From Microbacterium gallinarum (GTDB lineage Bacteria > Actinomycetota > Actinomycetes > Actinomycetales > Microbacteriaceae), in NCBI RefSeq assembly GCF_014837165.1, contig NZ_JACSPM010000001.1, forward strand, positions 1,260,304 to 1,324,303: 64,000 nt of DNA, written 5' to 3'. Made by a program: the position numbers and the translations under genes. The notes beneath the pieces are model-generated. The model was not told the DNA's origin and made no database searches. It worked only from the letters and a program-made list of their open reading frames with translations. Shown here piece by piece: positions 1 through 8,740 of this stretch. Every line of letters starts with the position of its first letter. The stretch's first letter is position 1.

Positions 1-605
1 CGGTCATCGCCACCGACAACCCCGAGATCCAGGCTGCCTACGAGCTCGTCACCGAGCGCGCGGTCCCGAACTCGGCCTACGCCGGCCAGTGGTCCGACGA
101 CTGGTTCGCCTCGATGGCCAACGGCGAGTTCGCCACGATGCTCTGCCCGGGCTGGATGCTCGGCGTCATCTCGGGCAACGCTCCCGACGTCACCGGCTGG
201 GACATCGCCGATGTCTTCCCGAACGGCGGCGGCAACTGGGGCGGCTCGTACCTGACCGTTCCCGCCAACGGCGCCAACGTCGACGCAGCGCTCGCGCTGG
301 CCGACTGGCTCACCGCCCCCGAGCAGCAGGTCAAGGCGTTCACCAACGCGGGCACCTTCCCCAGCCAGCTCGAGGCGTACGAGGACCCGACCCTCACCGA
401 CGCGACGAACGAGTACTTCAACGACGCTCCGACCGGTGAGATCCTCAGCACCCGCGCCGAGGCCGTCACGGTCGCTCCCTTCAAGGACGCGAGCTACTTC
501 AAGTACCACGACGCGCTCCAGAACGCGGTCACGCGCGTCTTCGACGGTGTCGAGGACGAGCAGACCTCGTGGGACACCTGGGTCGCCGAGGTCGAGGCCT
601 TCTGA
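1..605 (+). CDS. ABC sugar transporter, solute-binding protein (C-terminal part)
   Basis: The reading frame is open at the left edge (first complete codon at 3) and stops with TGA at 603-605, leaving about 200 residues. The fragment looks like the C-terminal lobe of a family 1 extracellular sugar-binding protein: an aromatic and glycine-rich core (GWMLGVI) and a helix of the LTAPEQQVKAF type near the end. Two permease genes, a GH1 glycosidase and a LacI regulator follow on the same strand, so it should deliver an oligosaccharide or beta-glucoside to that transporter. The signal peptide and lipobox would lie outside the window. The substrate is inferred from context only. Confidence 0.85.
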   Translation, partial: VIATDNPEIQAAYELVTERAVPNSAYAGQWSDDWFASMANGEFATMLCPGWMLGVISGNAPDVTGWDIADVFPNGGGNWGGSYLTVPANGANVDAALALADWLTAPEQQVKAFTNAGTFPSQLEAYEDPTLTDATNEYFNDAPTGEILSTRAEAVTVAPFKDASYFKYHDALQNAVTRVFDGVEDEQTSWDTWVAEVEAF

Positions 606-656
606 TAGGCGTGGCCTAGCCACCACGGCCGCTCGCCCGGCCGTGGTCTGACCGAA

Positions 657-700
657 GGAGGAGTGTGCGCGGGTCTCACCCGGCCCGCGTGCACTCCTCC
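657..700 (+). promoter_or_regulatory. Intercistronic 17-bp stem-loop
   Basis: Positions 657-673 and 684-700 form an uninterrupted 17-bp RNA stem with two G-U pairs around a 10-nt loop. It follows the stop of the binding-protein gene by about 50 nt and precedes the permease start at 744. No T-tract follows. Such hairpins between binding-protein and permease genes commonly protect the upstream mRNA or partly terminate transcription, so that the binding protein is made in excess. Confidence 0.7.
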
Positions 701-743
701 TGCACCGCCCCGCCTCTCCCCGAACAATGAATCGGAGCCTCCG

Positions 744-1766
744 GTGACCTCGACCGCAACCCGCCCCACGGCATCCGGGCCGGCCGACCGGCCGACTCCG
801 GTACGCCAGCCGCGCGTGATCTCCTTCTCCCACCGCCTCAGCCGCTGGGACCTCAAGCTCTCGCCGTACCTCTACATCTCGCCGTTCTTCATCGTCTTCG
901 CGATCGTCGGCCTGTTCCCGATCGCCTACACCGCGGTGATCTCGTTCCAGAACTGGGACCTGGTGCGCAACTCCGGCGAGTTCGTCGGCTTCGACCAGTA
1001 CATCTGGATCCTGCAGAACCCGCAGTTCTGGACGGCGCTGCGCAACACCTTCAGCATCTTCCTGCTGTCCACGGTGCCGCAGCTCATCCTCGCGATCTTC
1101 ATCGCCGCGATGCTCGACCGCAACATCCGCGCCAAGACGTTCTGGCGCATGGGCGTGCTGCTGCCCTACGTGATGGCACCGGTCGCCGTCGCCCTGATCT
1201 TCAGCAACATGTTCGGCGACAACCACGGCCTCGTGAACAACATCCTCACCGACCTCGGACTCCAGCCGATCCCGTGGCACAAGGACCCGTTCTGGAGCCA
1301 CATCGCCATCGCCACCATGGTCAACTTCCGGTGGACCGGCTACAACGCGCTGATCCTCCTCGCCGCGATGCAGGCCATCCCGCGCGACTACTACGAAGCG
1401 GCGACCGTCGACGGTGCCGGCGCGTTCCGCCAGTTCATCTCGATCACGGTGCCCTCGCTGCGCCCGACGCTGATCTTCGTGATCATCACGTCGACGATCG
1501 GCGGTCTGCAGATCTTCGACGAGCCGCGCATGTACGACAACACCGGTGAAGGCGGGGCGGCGCAGCAGTGGCTGACGATCACCCTGTTCCTCTACAACAT
1601 CGGCTGGCGCGAGTGGAACTTCGGGCGGGCGGCGGCACTCGCATGGATCCTGTTCCTCATCATCCTCGTGATCGGCCTCATCAACCTCATGGTCACCCGA
1701 AGACTCGTCCGAGACGAGGGCGGCCGCGGCGTCGTGTCGCCGCGCAAGAAGGGAATCCGCCGATGA
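744..1766 (+). CDS. ABC sugar transporter permease, MalF/UgpA type
   Basis: This 340-residue inner-membrane protein has about six membrane segments, the first near residues 38-62. It carries the cytoplasmic EAA loop typical of MalF-type permeases, starting with EAA near residue 218 and ending in a conserved LRP. It would pair with the downstream permease and an ATPase encoded elsewhere to import the sugar. An in-frame GTG exists at 663, but it lies inside the hairpin stem only 2 nt after a GGAG sequence, and the residues it adds are Pro-rich and unlike a permease N-terminus. I therefore prefer GTG 744. The stop overlaps the next start (ATGA). Confidence 0.88.
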   Translation: MTSTATRPTASGPADRPTPVRQPRVISFSHRLSRWDLKLSPYLYISPFFIVFAIVGLFPIAYTAVISFQNWDLVRNSGEFVGFDQYIWILQNPQFWTALRNTFSIFLLSTVPQLILAIFIAAMLDRNIRAKTFWRMGVLLPYVMAPVAVALIFSNMFGDNHGLVNNILTDLGLQPIPWHKDPFWSHIAIATMVNFRWTGYNALILLAAMQAIPRDYYEAATVDGAGAFRQFISITVPSLRPTLIFVIITSTIGGLQIFDEPRMYDNTGEGGAAQQWLTITLFLYNIGWREWNFGRAAALAWILFLIILVIGLINLMVTRRLVRDEGGRGVVSPRKKGIRR

Positions 1767-2680
1767 GCATCAGCACTCCTCCGCCGCTCGCGACCATCGA
1801 AGAGGGCATCCCGCAGGAGGCCGCGCGTCGTCGCAACAACCGCACGACCAAGATCCGCGGCTACCGCCCGGGGTTCTGGGTCTACGCCGGCCTCGGCATC
1901 GTGATCCTGTCGGCGGTGTTCCCCTACTACTGGTCGTTCCTCATCGGGTCGGGCGACTCGTCGACGATCAACGACCCGAACATGTCGTGGATCCCCGGCG
2001 GCAACTTCATCGCCAACGCGACGTCGGTGATGAACGACCCGGCCGTGAACTTCTGGCCGGCGCTGTGGAACTCGATCTACAGCTCGACCCTCATCGCCGC
2101 CGCCGTCGTCATCACCTCGACGCTCGCGGGCTGGGCGTTCGCGAAGCTGCGCTTCCGCGGCAGCAAGGCCCTGCTCGTCTTCGTCGTCGCGACGATGGCC
2201 GTGCCCATGCAGCTGGGCGTCGTGCCGCTCTACATCCTGTTCGCCGACCTCGGCTGGACCGGTCAGATCGGCGCGATCATCATCCCCGCGCTCACCAGCG
2301 CGTTCGGCGTGTTCTGGATGACGCAGTACCTGCAGCAGTCCGTGCCCGACGAGCTGATCGAGGCGGCGCGCGTCGACGGGGCATCCATGATCCGCACCTT
2401 CTGGGTGATCGGCGTCACGGCGGCGCGACCGGCTGCGGCGATGCTGTTCCTCTTCACGTTCGTGGGTGCCTGGAACAACTTCTTCTGGCCGTTCATCGTG
2501 CTCGACCGGCAGAACCCGACGCTGCCCGTGGCGCTGTCGCTGCTGCAGTCGAACTACTTCGTCGACTACTCGGTCGTCCTCGCCGGGGTGCTGCTGTCGA
2601 CCATCCCGCTGCTGATCCTCTTCGCCTTCGCGGGCAAGCAGCTCGTCAGCGGCATCATGGCCGGCGCCGTAAAGGGCTGA
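1763..2680 (+). CDS. ABC sugar transporter permease, MalG/UgpE type
   Basis: A 305-residue membrane protein, partner of the preceding permease. It has about six membrane segments, the large periplasmic loop after the first segment that is usual for MalG-type proteins, and an EAA loop beginning near residue 200 (EAARVDGAS). The start ATG at 1763 overlaps the TGA of the upstream gene by four bases, which points to translational coupling. A longer upstream frame exists but only overlaps the first permease out of frame. No ATP-binding subunit is seen in the operon; a shared MsiK-type ATPase encoded elsewhere is usual for such actinobacterial systems. Confidence 0.92.
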   Translation: MSISTPPPLATIEEGIPQEAARRRNNRTTKIRGYRPGFWVYAGLGIVILSAVFPYYWSFLIGSGDSSTINDPNMSWIPGGNFIANATSVMNDPAVNFWPALWNSIYSSTLIAAAVVITSTLAGWAFAKLRFRGSKALLVFVVATMAVPMQLGVVPLYILFADLGWTGQIGAIIIPALTSAFGVFWMTQYLQQSVPDELIEAARVDGASMIRTFWVIGVTAARPAAAMLFLFTFVGAWNNFFWPFIVLDRQNPTLPVALSLLQSNYFVDYSVVLAGVLLSTIPLLILFAFAGKQLVSGIMAGAVKG

Positions 2681-2734
2681 CCCGCGGCATCCCGCCCCCT
2701 CTTTTCGAACCACTTCAGAAAGGACGCCGTCCGC

Positions 2735-4204
2735 ATGACCGCGACCACTGCGCGCGCCTTCCCGTCGAACTTCCTCTTCGGCGCGGCCACCGCCGCCTTC
2801 CAGATCGAGGGGGCCGCCCTCGAGGACGGCCGCCGTGCCTCCATCTGGGATGCCTTCTGCCGCGTTCCGGGAGCCGTCATCAACGCCGACAACGGCGACG
2901 TCGCGTGCGACCACTACCACCGCTACGCCGACGACGTCGCGCTGATGAAGTCGATGGGCTTGCAGACGTACCGCTTCTCGACGTCGTGGTCGCGCGTGCG
3001 GCCCGACGGCGGCGCGCTCAACGCCCAGGGCGTCGACTTCTACAAGCGGCTGGTCGATGAGCTGCTGGATGCCGACATCCTGCCCTGGCTGACCCTGTAC
3101 CACTGGGACCTGCCGCAGGCGCTGCAGGAGAAGGGCGGCTGGGCGAACCGCGACACCGCCGACAGGTTCACCGAGTACGCGCTCGACATGCACGATGCGC
3201 TCGGCGACCGGGTGAACGTCTGGACGACGCTCAACGAGCCGTGGTGCTCGTCGTTCCTCAGCTACACCGCAGGTCTTCACGCGCCGGGTCACTACAGCGT
3301 CGAGGAGGGCGTGCTGGCTGCGCACCACCTGCTGCTCGGTCACGGTCAGACCGTGCGCGAGCTGCGGGCGCGCGACGCGTCGCTCAACCTCGGCCTCACG
3401 CTGAACCTGACCGTCGCCGACCCGGTCGACGAGAACGACCCCGCCGACCTCGATGCCGCGCGTCGCATCGACGGCCAGTTCAACCGCTGGTTCCTCGACC
3501 CGGTGTTCCGCGGAGCGTACCCGGCCGATGTGGTGGAAGACATCCGGAAGGTGGATGCCGCGGCCATCGCCGCGTGGGAGTCCGCGGTGCGCCCGGGCGA
3601 CCTCGAGGCCATCTCGACGCCCATCGACACGCTGGGAGTGAACTACTACCACGGCGAGTTCGTCGGCGGACACGCGCCCGCCGTGGCGCCGATCGGCGGC
3701 GACGCGCCGACCGACCGGCCCGGCGCCTCGCCCTTCCCGTCGCACGAGGGCATCTTCTGGCACGAGCGCGGCCTGCCCCGCACGCCGATGCACTGGGAGG
3801 TGCAGCCCGAGGGACTCACGCGCCTGCTCGAGCGGGTGTGGGACGAGTACGCGCAGCCGGCAGGCACGGTTCTCTTCGTCACCGAGAACGGCGCCGCCTA
3901 CGACGACGAGCGCGTCGTCGAGGACGGCGAGGTGCGCGTGCACGACGCCGAGCGCGCCGACTTCGTCCGCTCGCACCTGGGCGCGATCCTCGACGCGGTG
4001 GAAGCCGGGGTCGATGTGCGGGGATACTTCTACTGGTCGCTCCTCGACAACTTCGAGTGGGCGTGGGGGTACGAGAAGCGGTTCGGCATCGTCCGGGTCG
4101 ACTACGACACCCAGCTGCGCACGGTGAAGGACAGCGGTCGCGAGTACAGCCGCATCATCGCCGCGCGCGAGCTGGAGCGAGAGACGGCGACCGTCGGGTC
4201 GTAG
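2735..4204 (+). CDS. Glycoside hydrolase family 1 beta-glucosidase
   Basis: This 489-residue cytoplasmic enzyme should hydrolyse beta-glucosides (or 6-phospho or galactoside variants) delivered by the upstream transporter. It shows the GH1 N-terminal signature FLFGAATAAFQIEGA, the acid/base glutamate in TLNEPW (E168) and the nucleophile in VTENG (E384). The C-terminal SLLDNFEW stretch forms the aglycone site. No signal peptide is present, so hydrolysis happens after uptake. An AAAGGA Shine-Dalgarno at about 2718-2723 supports ATG 2735. The gene lies 54 nt after the permease and 25 nt before the LacI gene, consistent with one operon. Confidence 0.95.
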   Translation: MTATTARAFPSNFLFGAATAAFQIEGAALEDGRRASIWDAFCRVPGAVINADNGDVACDHYHRYADDVALMKSMGLQTYRFSTSWSRVRPDGGALNAQGVDFYKRLVDELLDADILPWLTLYHWDLPQALQEKGGWANRDTADRFTEYALDMHDALGDRVNVWTTLNEPWCSSFLSYTAGLHAPGHYSVEEGVLAAHHLLLGHGQTVRELRARDASLNLGLTLNLTVADPVDENDPADLDAARRIDGQFNRWFLDPVFRGAYPADVVEDIRKVDAAAIAAWESAVRPGDLEAISTPIDTLGVNYYHGEFVGGHAPAVAPIGGDAPTDRPGASPFPSHEGIFWHERGLPRTPMHWEVQPEGLTRLLERVWDEYAQPAGTVLFVTENGAAYDDERVVEDGEVRVHDAERADFVRSHLGAILDAVEAGVDVRGYFYWSLLDNFEWAWGYEKRFGIVRVDYDTQLRTVKDSGREYSRIIAARELERETATVGS

Positions 4205-4229
4205 CATCCCGGAAGGAAAGGCAGACGGC

Positions 4230-5243
4230 ATGACGACGGACGCGATGCGCGGATCGGTGACGATCGAGGAGGTCGCCGCGGCTGCGGGTGTCTCCCGATC
4301 GACGGTCTCGCGGGTCGTGAACGGCTCGACGGCCGTGAGCCCCGAGGCGCTCGAGGCGGTCAAGCGCGCGATCTCGGACCTCAACTACGTGCCCAACCGC
4401 GCCGCCCGCTCGCTCGCGAGCCGGCAGACGCACGCGATCGCGCTCGTCGTGCCCGAAGACACCACGCGGTTCTTCGGCGACCCCTTCTTCGCGGCGATCG
4501 TGTCGGGCATCAACGCGCGGCTGAGCCGGTCGGACTACGTGCTCAACCTGTTCATCGCGAACGACGACCCGGGCGACAAGACCACGAGCTACGTGCGCAG
4601 CGGCGCGGTCGACGGCGCGATCATCGTGTCGCACCACACGAGCGACAGCTTCATCGACCGCATCGCCTCGGCCGTGCCGGTCGTCTACGGCGGTCGGCCC
4701 GTGCGCGAGCGCGAGCGCGACTACTACGTCGACGTCGACAACGTCCGCGGCGGACACGACGCGACGACGTACCTGATCGAGCGCGGACACCGGAACATCG
4801 CGACCATCACCGGACCTCTGACCATGCCGGCCGGCGTCGACCGCCTGCAGGGCTACCGCGACGCGCTGCGGGCGTGGGATCTGCCCGAGGGCGAGGTCGT
4901 CGACGGCAACTTCACCGCCGACGGGGGTGCCGACGCGATGCGCGCTATCCTCGCGGCCGGCGCGCGGCCCGACGCGATCTTCATCGCGAGCGACCTCATG
5001 GCCCGCGGCGCCCTCACGGTGCTGGCCTCGGCCGGACTGCGCGTTCCGGAGGACATCGCGATCATGGGCTTCGACGACTCGCCGGTCGCCACGTCGGTGA
5101 CGCCGCAGCTGACGACCATGCGCCAGCCGTCGTTCGCACAGGGCGAGCGGATGGCGACGGTGCTGCTCGACCTGCTCGCCGGCCGCCACCCGCGGCACGT
5201 GACGATCCTCGAGACCGAGCTCGTCGTCCGCGACTCCGTCTGA
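4230..5243 (+). CDS. LacI-family transcriptional regulator
   Basis: A 337-residue repressor with an N-terminal LacI helix-turn-helix (VAAAAGVSRSTVSRVVNG at about residues 13-30), the hinge helix with AARSLAS, and a periplasmic-binding-protein-like sugar-sensing domain. It is the last gene of the sugar operon and is probably its local repressor, released by the imported sugar or a breakdown product. An AGGAAAGG ribosome-binding site precedes ATG 4230. I found no convincing LacI palindrome inside the window; its main operator probably lies before the solute-binding gene, outside the left edge. Confidence 0.92.
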   Translation: MTTDAMRGSVTIEEVAAAAGVSRSTVSRVVNGSTAVSPEALEAVKRAISDLNYVPNRAARSLASRQTHAIALVVPEDTTRFFGDPFFAAIVSGINARLSRSDYVLNLFIANDDPGDKTTSYVRSGAVDGAIIVSHHTSDSFIDRIASAVPVVYGGRPVRERERDYYVDVDNVRGGHDATTYLIERGHRNIATITGPLTMPAGVDRLQGYRDALRAWDLPEGEVVDGNFTADGGADAMRAILAAGARPDAIFIASDLMARGALTVLASAGLRVPEDIAIMGFDDSPVATSVTPQLTTMRQPSFAQGERMATVLLDLLAGRHPRHVTILETELVVRDSV

Positions 5244-5298
5244 GCACCCGGCCTGTTCCCCGCGTACACCGAACCAAATTCGAGAGTGGGAGCGCGGG

Positions 5299-6189
5299 TC
5301 AGCCCTGGCCGGGCGCCGTCGCGACGAGAAGGTTCGCCCAGGGGTCGTCGAACGACAGGTCGCGGCCGTCGTCGCGTACCTGAAACCCGTGGTGCCGCAG
5401 CCGCTCGGAGAGCTCGCCCATCGCGTCGGCGTCGGGCAGCGCGAGGTCGACGCGTCCGAGGCCGAGCGCAGGCATGCGGGGGCCGGCTCCACGCGAGTTC
5501 CACACGTTCATCGCCATGTGGTGGTGGTAGCCGCCGGCGCTCACGAACAGCGCCTGGTCGCCCAGTGTCGCGGTCGCGTCGAACCCGAGTGCGTCGATGT
5601 AGAAGGAGCGGGCGGTCGCGACATCCCCCACGGAGAGATGCACGTGACCGACGGATGCCGCGTCCCCGGCCGTCGCGCCGAGTGCGGCCTCCTCGGTGAG
5701 GTGCTCGCCGAGGAAGCTGTTCGGGTCGAGGTACAGGGTCGCCATCTCGACCTGCCCGTGCGTCCACGACCACTCCGTGCGCGCGCGGTCCCAGTACAGC
5801 TCGATGCCGTTGCCCTCGGGGTCGGTGAAGTAGAACGCCTGGCTGACGAGGTGGTCGGCCGATCCGGTGAACGTTCCGGGCGCATGACGCGCGACCGAGT
5901 ACAGCGCCGCAGCCAGAGCGGTCTGCGTCTCGAAGAGGATCGCCGTGTGGAACAGCCCCGCCGACCCGGGCGTCGCCTGCCGCAGCGACGGCTCGTACCG
6001 GAGGACCACGATCGGGCGCCCGGCGCGGCCGAGCGTCACGGTGTCGCCCTCGGCTGCGAGCACCTGCAGCGTCACGACGTCGCGGTAGTACGCCGTCATC
6101 GCGTCGAGGTCGCCCACGAGCAGCGTCACGGCGCCCATCGACGTGTCGGCGGCGAGCCGGTCGCCGTGGTCTGCGGGGAGATCAGTCAT
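5299..6189 (-). CDS. VOC-superfamily protein, CatE-like (two glyoxalase-fold domains)
   Basis: This 296-residue protein contains two vicinal-oxygen-chelate modules, one at about residues 15-135 and the second at about 160-290. Candidate metal ligands are visible as HTAILF, GIELYW and HVHLSV, with a further His-rich YHHHMAMN stretch. The length and two-domain layout match the catechol-2,3-dioxygenase-like proteins of Firmicutes and Actinobacteria. The substrate cannot be told from the sequence. It converges on the LacI gene across a 55-nt gap in which I see no clear terminator. Confidence 0.8.
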   Translation of the reverse strand: MTDLPADHGDRLAADTSMGAVTLLVGDLDAMTAYYRDVVTLQVLAAEGDTVTLGRAGRPIVVLRYEPSLRQATPGSAGLFHTAILFETQTALAAALYSVARHAPGTFTGSADHLVSQAFYFTDPEGNGIELYWDRARTEWSWTHGQVEMATLYLDPNSFLGEHLTEEAALGATAGDAASVGHVHLSVGDVATARSFYIDALGFDATATLGDQALFVSAGGYHHHMAMNVWNSRGAGPRMPALGLGRVDLALPDADAMGELSERLRHHGFQVRDDGRDLSFDDPWANLLVATAPGQG

Positions 6190-6239
6190 GTGTACCTACA
6201 ACTATCTCGTCCCGCCCGGTATTCCGGGCGTGGACTGCC

Positions 6240-7574
6240 TCAGCGCACCGGTGCGTTCTCGGGGTCGCCGCCGAGCGGACCGACCGCCGGGATCGGGCCG
6301 CCGTCGTCCGCACCCGTCTTGCGCCAGCGCGCGATGGCGTTGCCGAGGTGGTAGATCAGCAGGGCCGCGGCGGCCCCGATCACGATCGCGCCGAGCTGGA
6401 ACTCACCCCACTGCATCGTGAAGCCCGCGATCGCGATGACGAGGGAGACGGCGCCGGTGTACTGGTTGACCGGCCGCGAGAAGTCCACGCGGTTGTCGAC
6501 CCAGATCTTGATGCCGATGATGCCGATGAGTCCGTAGAGGGCCGTCGTCACGCCGCCGAGCACACCCGCCGGCACCGAGGCGATCACGGCACCGATCTTC
6601 GGCGACAGCGCCAGCAGCACGGCCACGACGCCGGCGACCCAGTAGGCCGCCGTCGAGTACACGCGGGTCGCAGCCATGACGCCGATGTTCTCGCCGTACG
6701 TCGTCGTTCCCGAGCCGCCGAAGAAGCCGGCGAGCGTGGTCGCGGCCCCGTCGGCGATGAGTGCACGGCCAGTGTGCTGGTTGACCGAGGCATCCGTCAT
6801 CGTCGCCACACCGCGTACGTGACCCACGTTCTCTGCGATCAGCACGAGCACCACGGGCAGGAACATCGCGATGACGCTCCACGTGCCGGGCGCGGCGAAG
6901 TCGGCGAGGTGGAACTCGGGCAGCCCGAACCAGTCCGCCTCGTCGGCGGCGGAGAAGTCGACCTCGCCGAAGAGCAGGGCGACGACGTAGCCCACGATCA
7001 CGCCGAGGAAGATCGAGATGCGGCCGAGGAAGCCGCGGAACAGCACGCTGAACAGGATCACCGCGACGAGGGTGACGGATGCCGTCACCGGCTGCTGCTC
7101 GAAGTTGTCCCACGCGACCGGGGCGAGGTTGAAACCGATCAGCGCGACGATCGCACCGGCGACCACCGGCGGCATGAGCTTGTCGATCCAGCCCATGCCC
7201 GCGAACTGCACGACGAAGCCGACCGCCGCAAGCAGGACGCCGACGGCGACGATGCCGGCGAGGGCGGAGCCCATGCCCTGCGACGCGGTCGCCGCAGTCA
7301 CCGGCGCGATGAACGCGAACGACGAGCCGAGGTAGCTGGGGAGCTTGTTGCGGGTGACGACGAGGAAGAGCAGCGTGCCGATGCCCGAGAAGAAGAGGGT
7401 CGTCGAGACGGGGAAGCCCGTGATCACCGGCACCAGGAACGTGGCGCCGAACATCGCGACGACGTGCTGCGCGCCGATCGCCACCGTCGCCGGCCAGTTC
7501 AGCCGCTCGCCGGGAGTGACCACCTGGCCGGGTTCGACGGTCCGGCCGTTGCCGTGAAGGGTCCACAGAGGCAT
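6240..7574 (-). CDS. uraA: NCS2-family uracil permease
   Basis: This 444-residue membrane protein has the 14-helix NCS2 layout. The family signature GGSGTTTYGENIG is present, with the glutamate pair expected of uracil-specific members (AENVGHVRG and TYGENIG). It should import uracil by proton symport. Translation probably starts at ATG 7574, with an AAGGAG site about 9 nt upstream. A TAGGGT box about 35 nt upstream on the minus strand is a candidate -10. It lies next to purC on the same strand, but a separate promoter is likely. Confidence 0.9.
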   Translation of the reverse strand: MPLWTLHGNGRTVEPGQVVTPGERLNWPATVAIGAQHVVAMFGATFLVPVITGFPVSTTLFFSGIGTLLFLVVTRNKLPSYLGSSFAFIAPVTAATASQGMGSALAGIVAVGVLLAAVGFVVQFAGMGWIDKLMPPVVAGAIVALIGFNLAPVAWDNFEQQPVTASVTLVAVILFSVLFRGFLGRISIFLGVIVGYVVALLFGEVDFSAADEADWFGLPEFHLADFAAPGTWSVIAMFLPVVLVLIAENVGHVRGVATMTDASVNQHTGRALIADGAATTLAGFFGGSGTTTYGENIGVMAATRVYSTAAYWVAGVVAVLLALSPKIGAVIASVPAGVLGGVTTALYGLIGIIGIKIWVDNRVDFSRPVNQYTGAVSLVIAIAGFTMQWGEFQLGAIVIGAAAALLIYHLGNAIARWRKTGADDGGPIPAVGPLGGDPENAPVR

Positions 7575-7645
7575 GCGCGCTCCTTGCGCTCGAGGATGAT
7601 GCGCCCCTCACCCTAGCGACGGTGCGGGACGGCGGAGATCCGGGG

Positions 7646-8605
7646 TCAGGCGGCGGTGAGACGCTCGAGCAGCTCGCGGTAGCGGGCCGTGGTGCGCTCG
7701 ATCACGTCGGCGGGGAGCGCCGGCGGCTCGCCCTCGCGCGGAGCCGGCCAGTTCGCGGCCAGCCAGTCGCGCACGATCTGCTTGTCGAAGCTCGCCATGC
7801 GCTCCTCGGGCGTCGTGCCCGAAGCCCAGGCCGCGGCATCCCAGTACCGCGACGAATCGCTCGTGAGCACCTCGTCGGCGAGCGTCATCACGCCGTCGTC
7901 GTCGATGCCGAACTCGAACTTCGTGTCTGCGAGGATCACACCGTGCTGCTCGGCGGTGCGCGCGGCCCGTGTGTAGATCTCGAGCGACAGGTCGCGCAGC
8001 TCGGCGGCGCGCTCCGCGCCCACGAGCTCCACGGTGCGCTCGTACGAGATGTTCTCGTCGTGCTCGCCCATCGGTGCCTTCCACGCCGGGGTGTAGATCG
8101 GCTCGGGCAGCCGGTCGCCGTTCTGCAGCCCCGCCGGCAGGGCGATGCCGCACACCGTGCCGTTCTCGCGGTACTCGGCCCACCCCGAGCCGGTGAGGTA
8201 GCCGCGCACGACGCATTCGATCGGCTGCATGTCGAGGCTCTTCACGACCATGGCGCGGCCCGTGACGGCATCCGGGATCAACGACTGCAGATCATCGGCG
8301 GTGTTCGCCTCGCCGTCCGCGCCGAGGGTCAGCACGTGCGACGACGCGAGATGGTTCGGGATGCTGCGCCCGCCGTCCGCGCCGGCCAGCCGGTCGAACC
8401 ACCACAGGCTGAGCGTGGTCAGCAGCACGCCCTTGTCGGGGATGCCGGGCGACAGCACGTGGTCGAACGCGCTCACACGGTCGCTCGCGACGACGAGCAT
8501 GCGCTCGGCCGTGGCGGCGTGGGCCGCGTCAGCGGGGACGTACAGGTCGCGGACCTTGCCGGAGTACACATGCCGCCAGCCGGGCAGTTCGAGGGGGCTC
8601 GTCAC
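7646..8605 (-). CDS. purC: Phosphoribosylaminoimidazole-succinocarboxamide synthase
   Basis: This 319-residue enzyme joins aspartate to CAIR using ATP in de novo purine synthesis. It begins with the SAICAR synthetase lead GWRHVYSGKVRDLY and contains VASDRVSAFDHV, VVRGYLTGSGW and the catalytic-domain DTKFEFG motif. The frame stays open far upstream to 9379, but that extension is the antisense of the exporter gene. GTG 8605 is chosen because the protein family begins here and because a GATAAT box lies exactly 6 nt upstream, which suggests a leaderless mRNA. Confidence 0.94.
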   Translation of the reverse strand: MTSPLELPGWRHVYSGKVRDLYVPADAAHAATAERMLVVASDRVSAFDHVLSPGIPDKGVLLTTLSLWWFDRLAGADGGRSIPNHLASSHVLTLGADGEANTADDLQSLIPDAVTGRAMVVKSLDMQPIECVVRGYLTGSGWAEYRENGTVCGIALPAGLQNGDRLPEPIYTPAWKAPMGEHDENISYERTVELVGAERAAELRDLSLEIYTRAARTAEQHGVILADTKFEFGIDDDGVMTLADEVLTSDSSRYWDAAAWASGTTPEERMASFDKQIVRDWLAANWPAPREGEPPALPADVIERTTARYRELLERLTAA

Positions 8606-8611
8606 CTGCCC

Positions 8612-8617
8612 ATTATC
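8612..8617 (-). promoter_or_regulatory. Candidate -10 box of purC (leaderless)
   Basis: GATAAT on the minus strand ends 6 nt before the purC GTG. Transcription would then start at or next to the first base of the start codon. Confidence 0.6.
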
Positions 8618-8740
8618 CCGGGCCGCGCTGCCGCCTCGGCCTCGCGCGTGGGCGGGCGTCGCGCGCGGGATCTCCGGGATCGACCCGCGTGGGCGTGGAG
8701 GAGGCGTAGAGTCCCCCCGGACTCTTCGACATGGAGCGAC

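Noticed and set aside
663-743. GTG 663 as start of the first permease
   Set aside because: It lies in a hairpin stem, only 2 nt from GGAG, and adds a Pro-rich lead without resemblance to the family; GTG 744 is preferred.
2681-2734. LacI operator before the beta-glucosidase gene
   Set aside because: No palindrome with a central CG of the LacI type is present; the gene is best read as part of the upstream operon.
1592-4384. 930-codon open frame on the minus strand
   Set aside because: It is antisense to the permease and GH1 genes. In this genome, G/C-rich third positions keep the opposite strand free of stops. The translation is Arg/Val/Asp-rich with no domain and no start signal.
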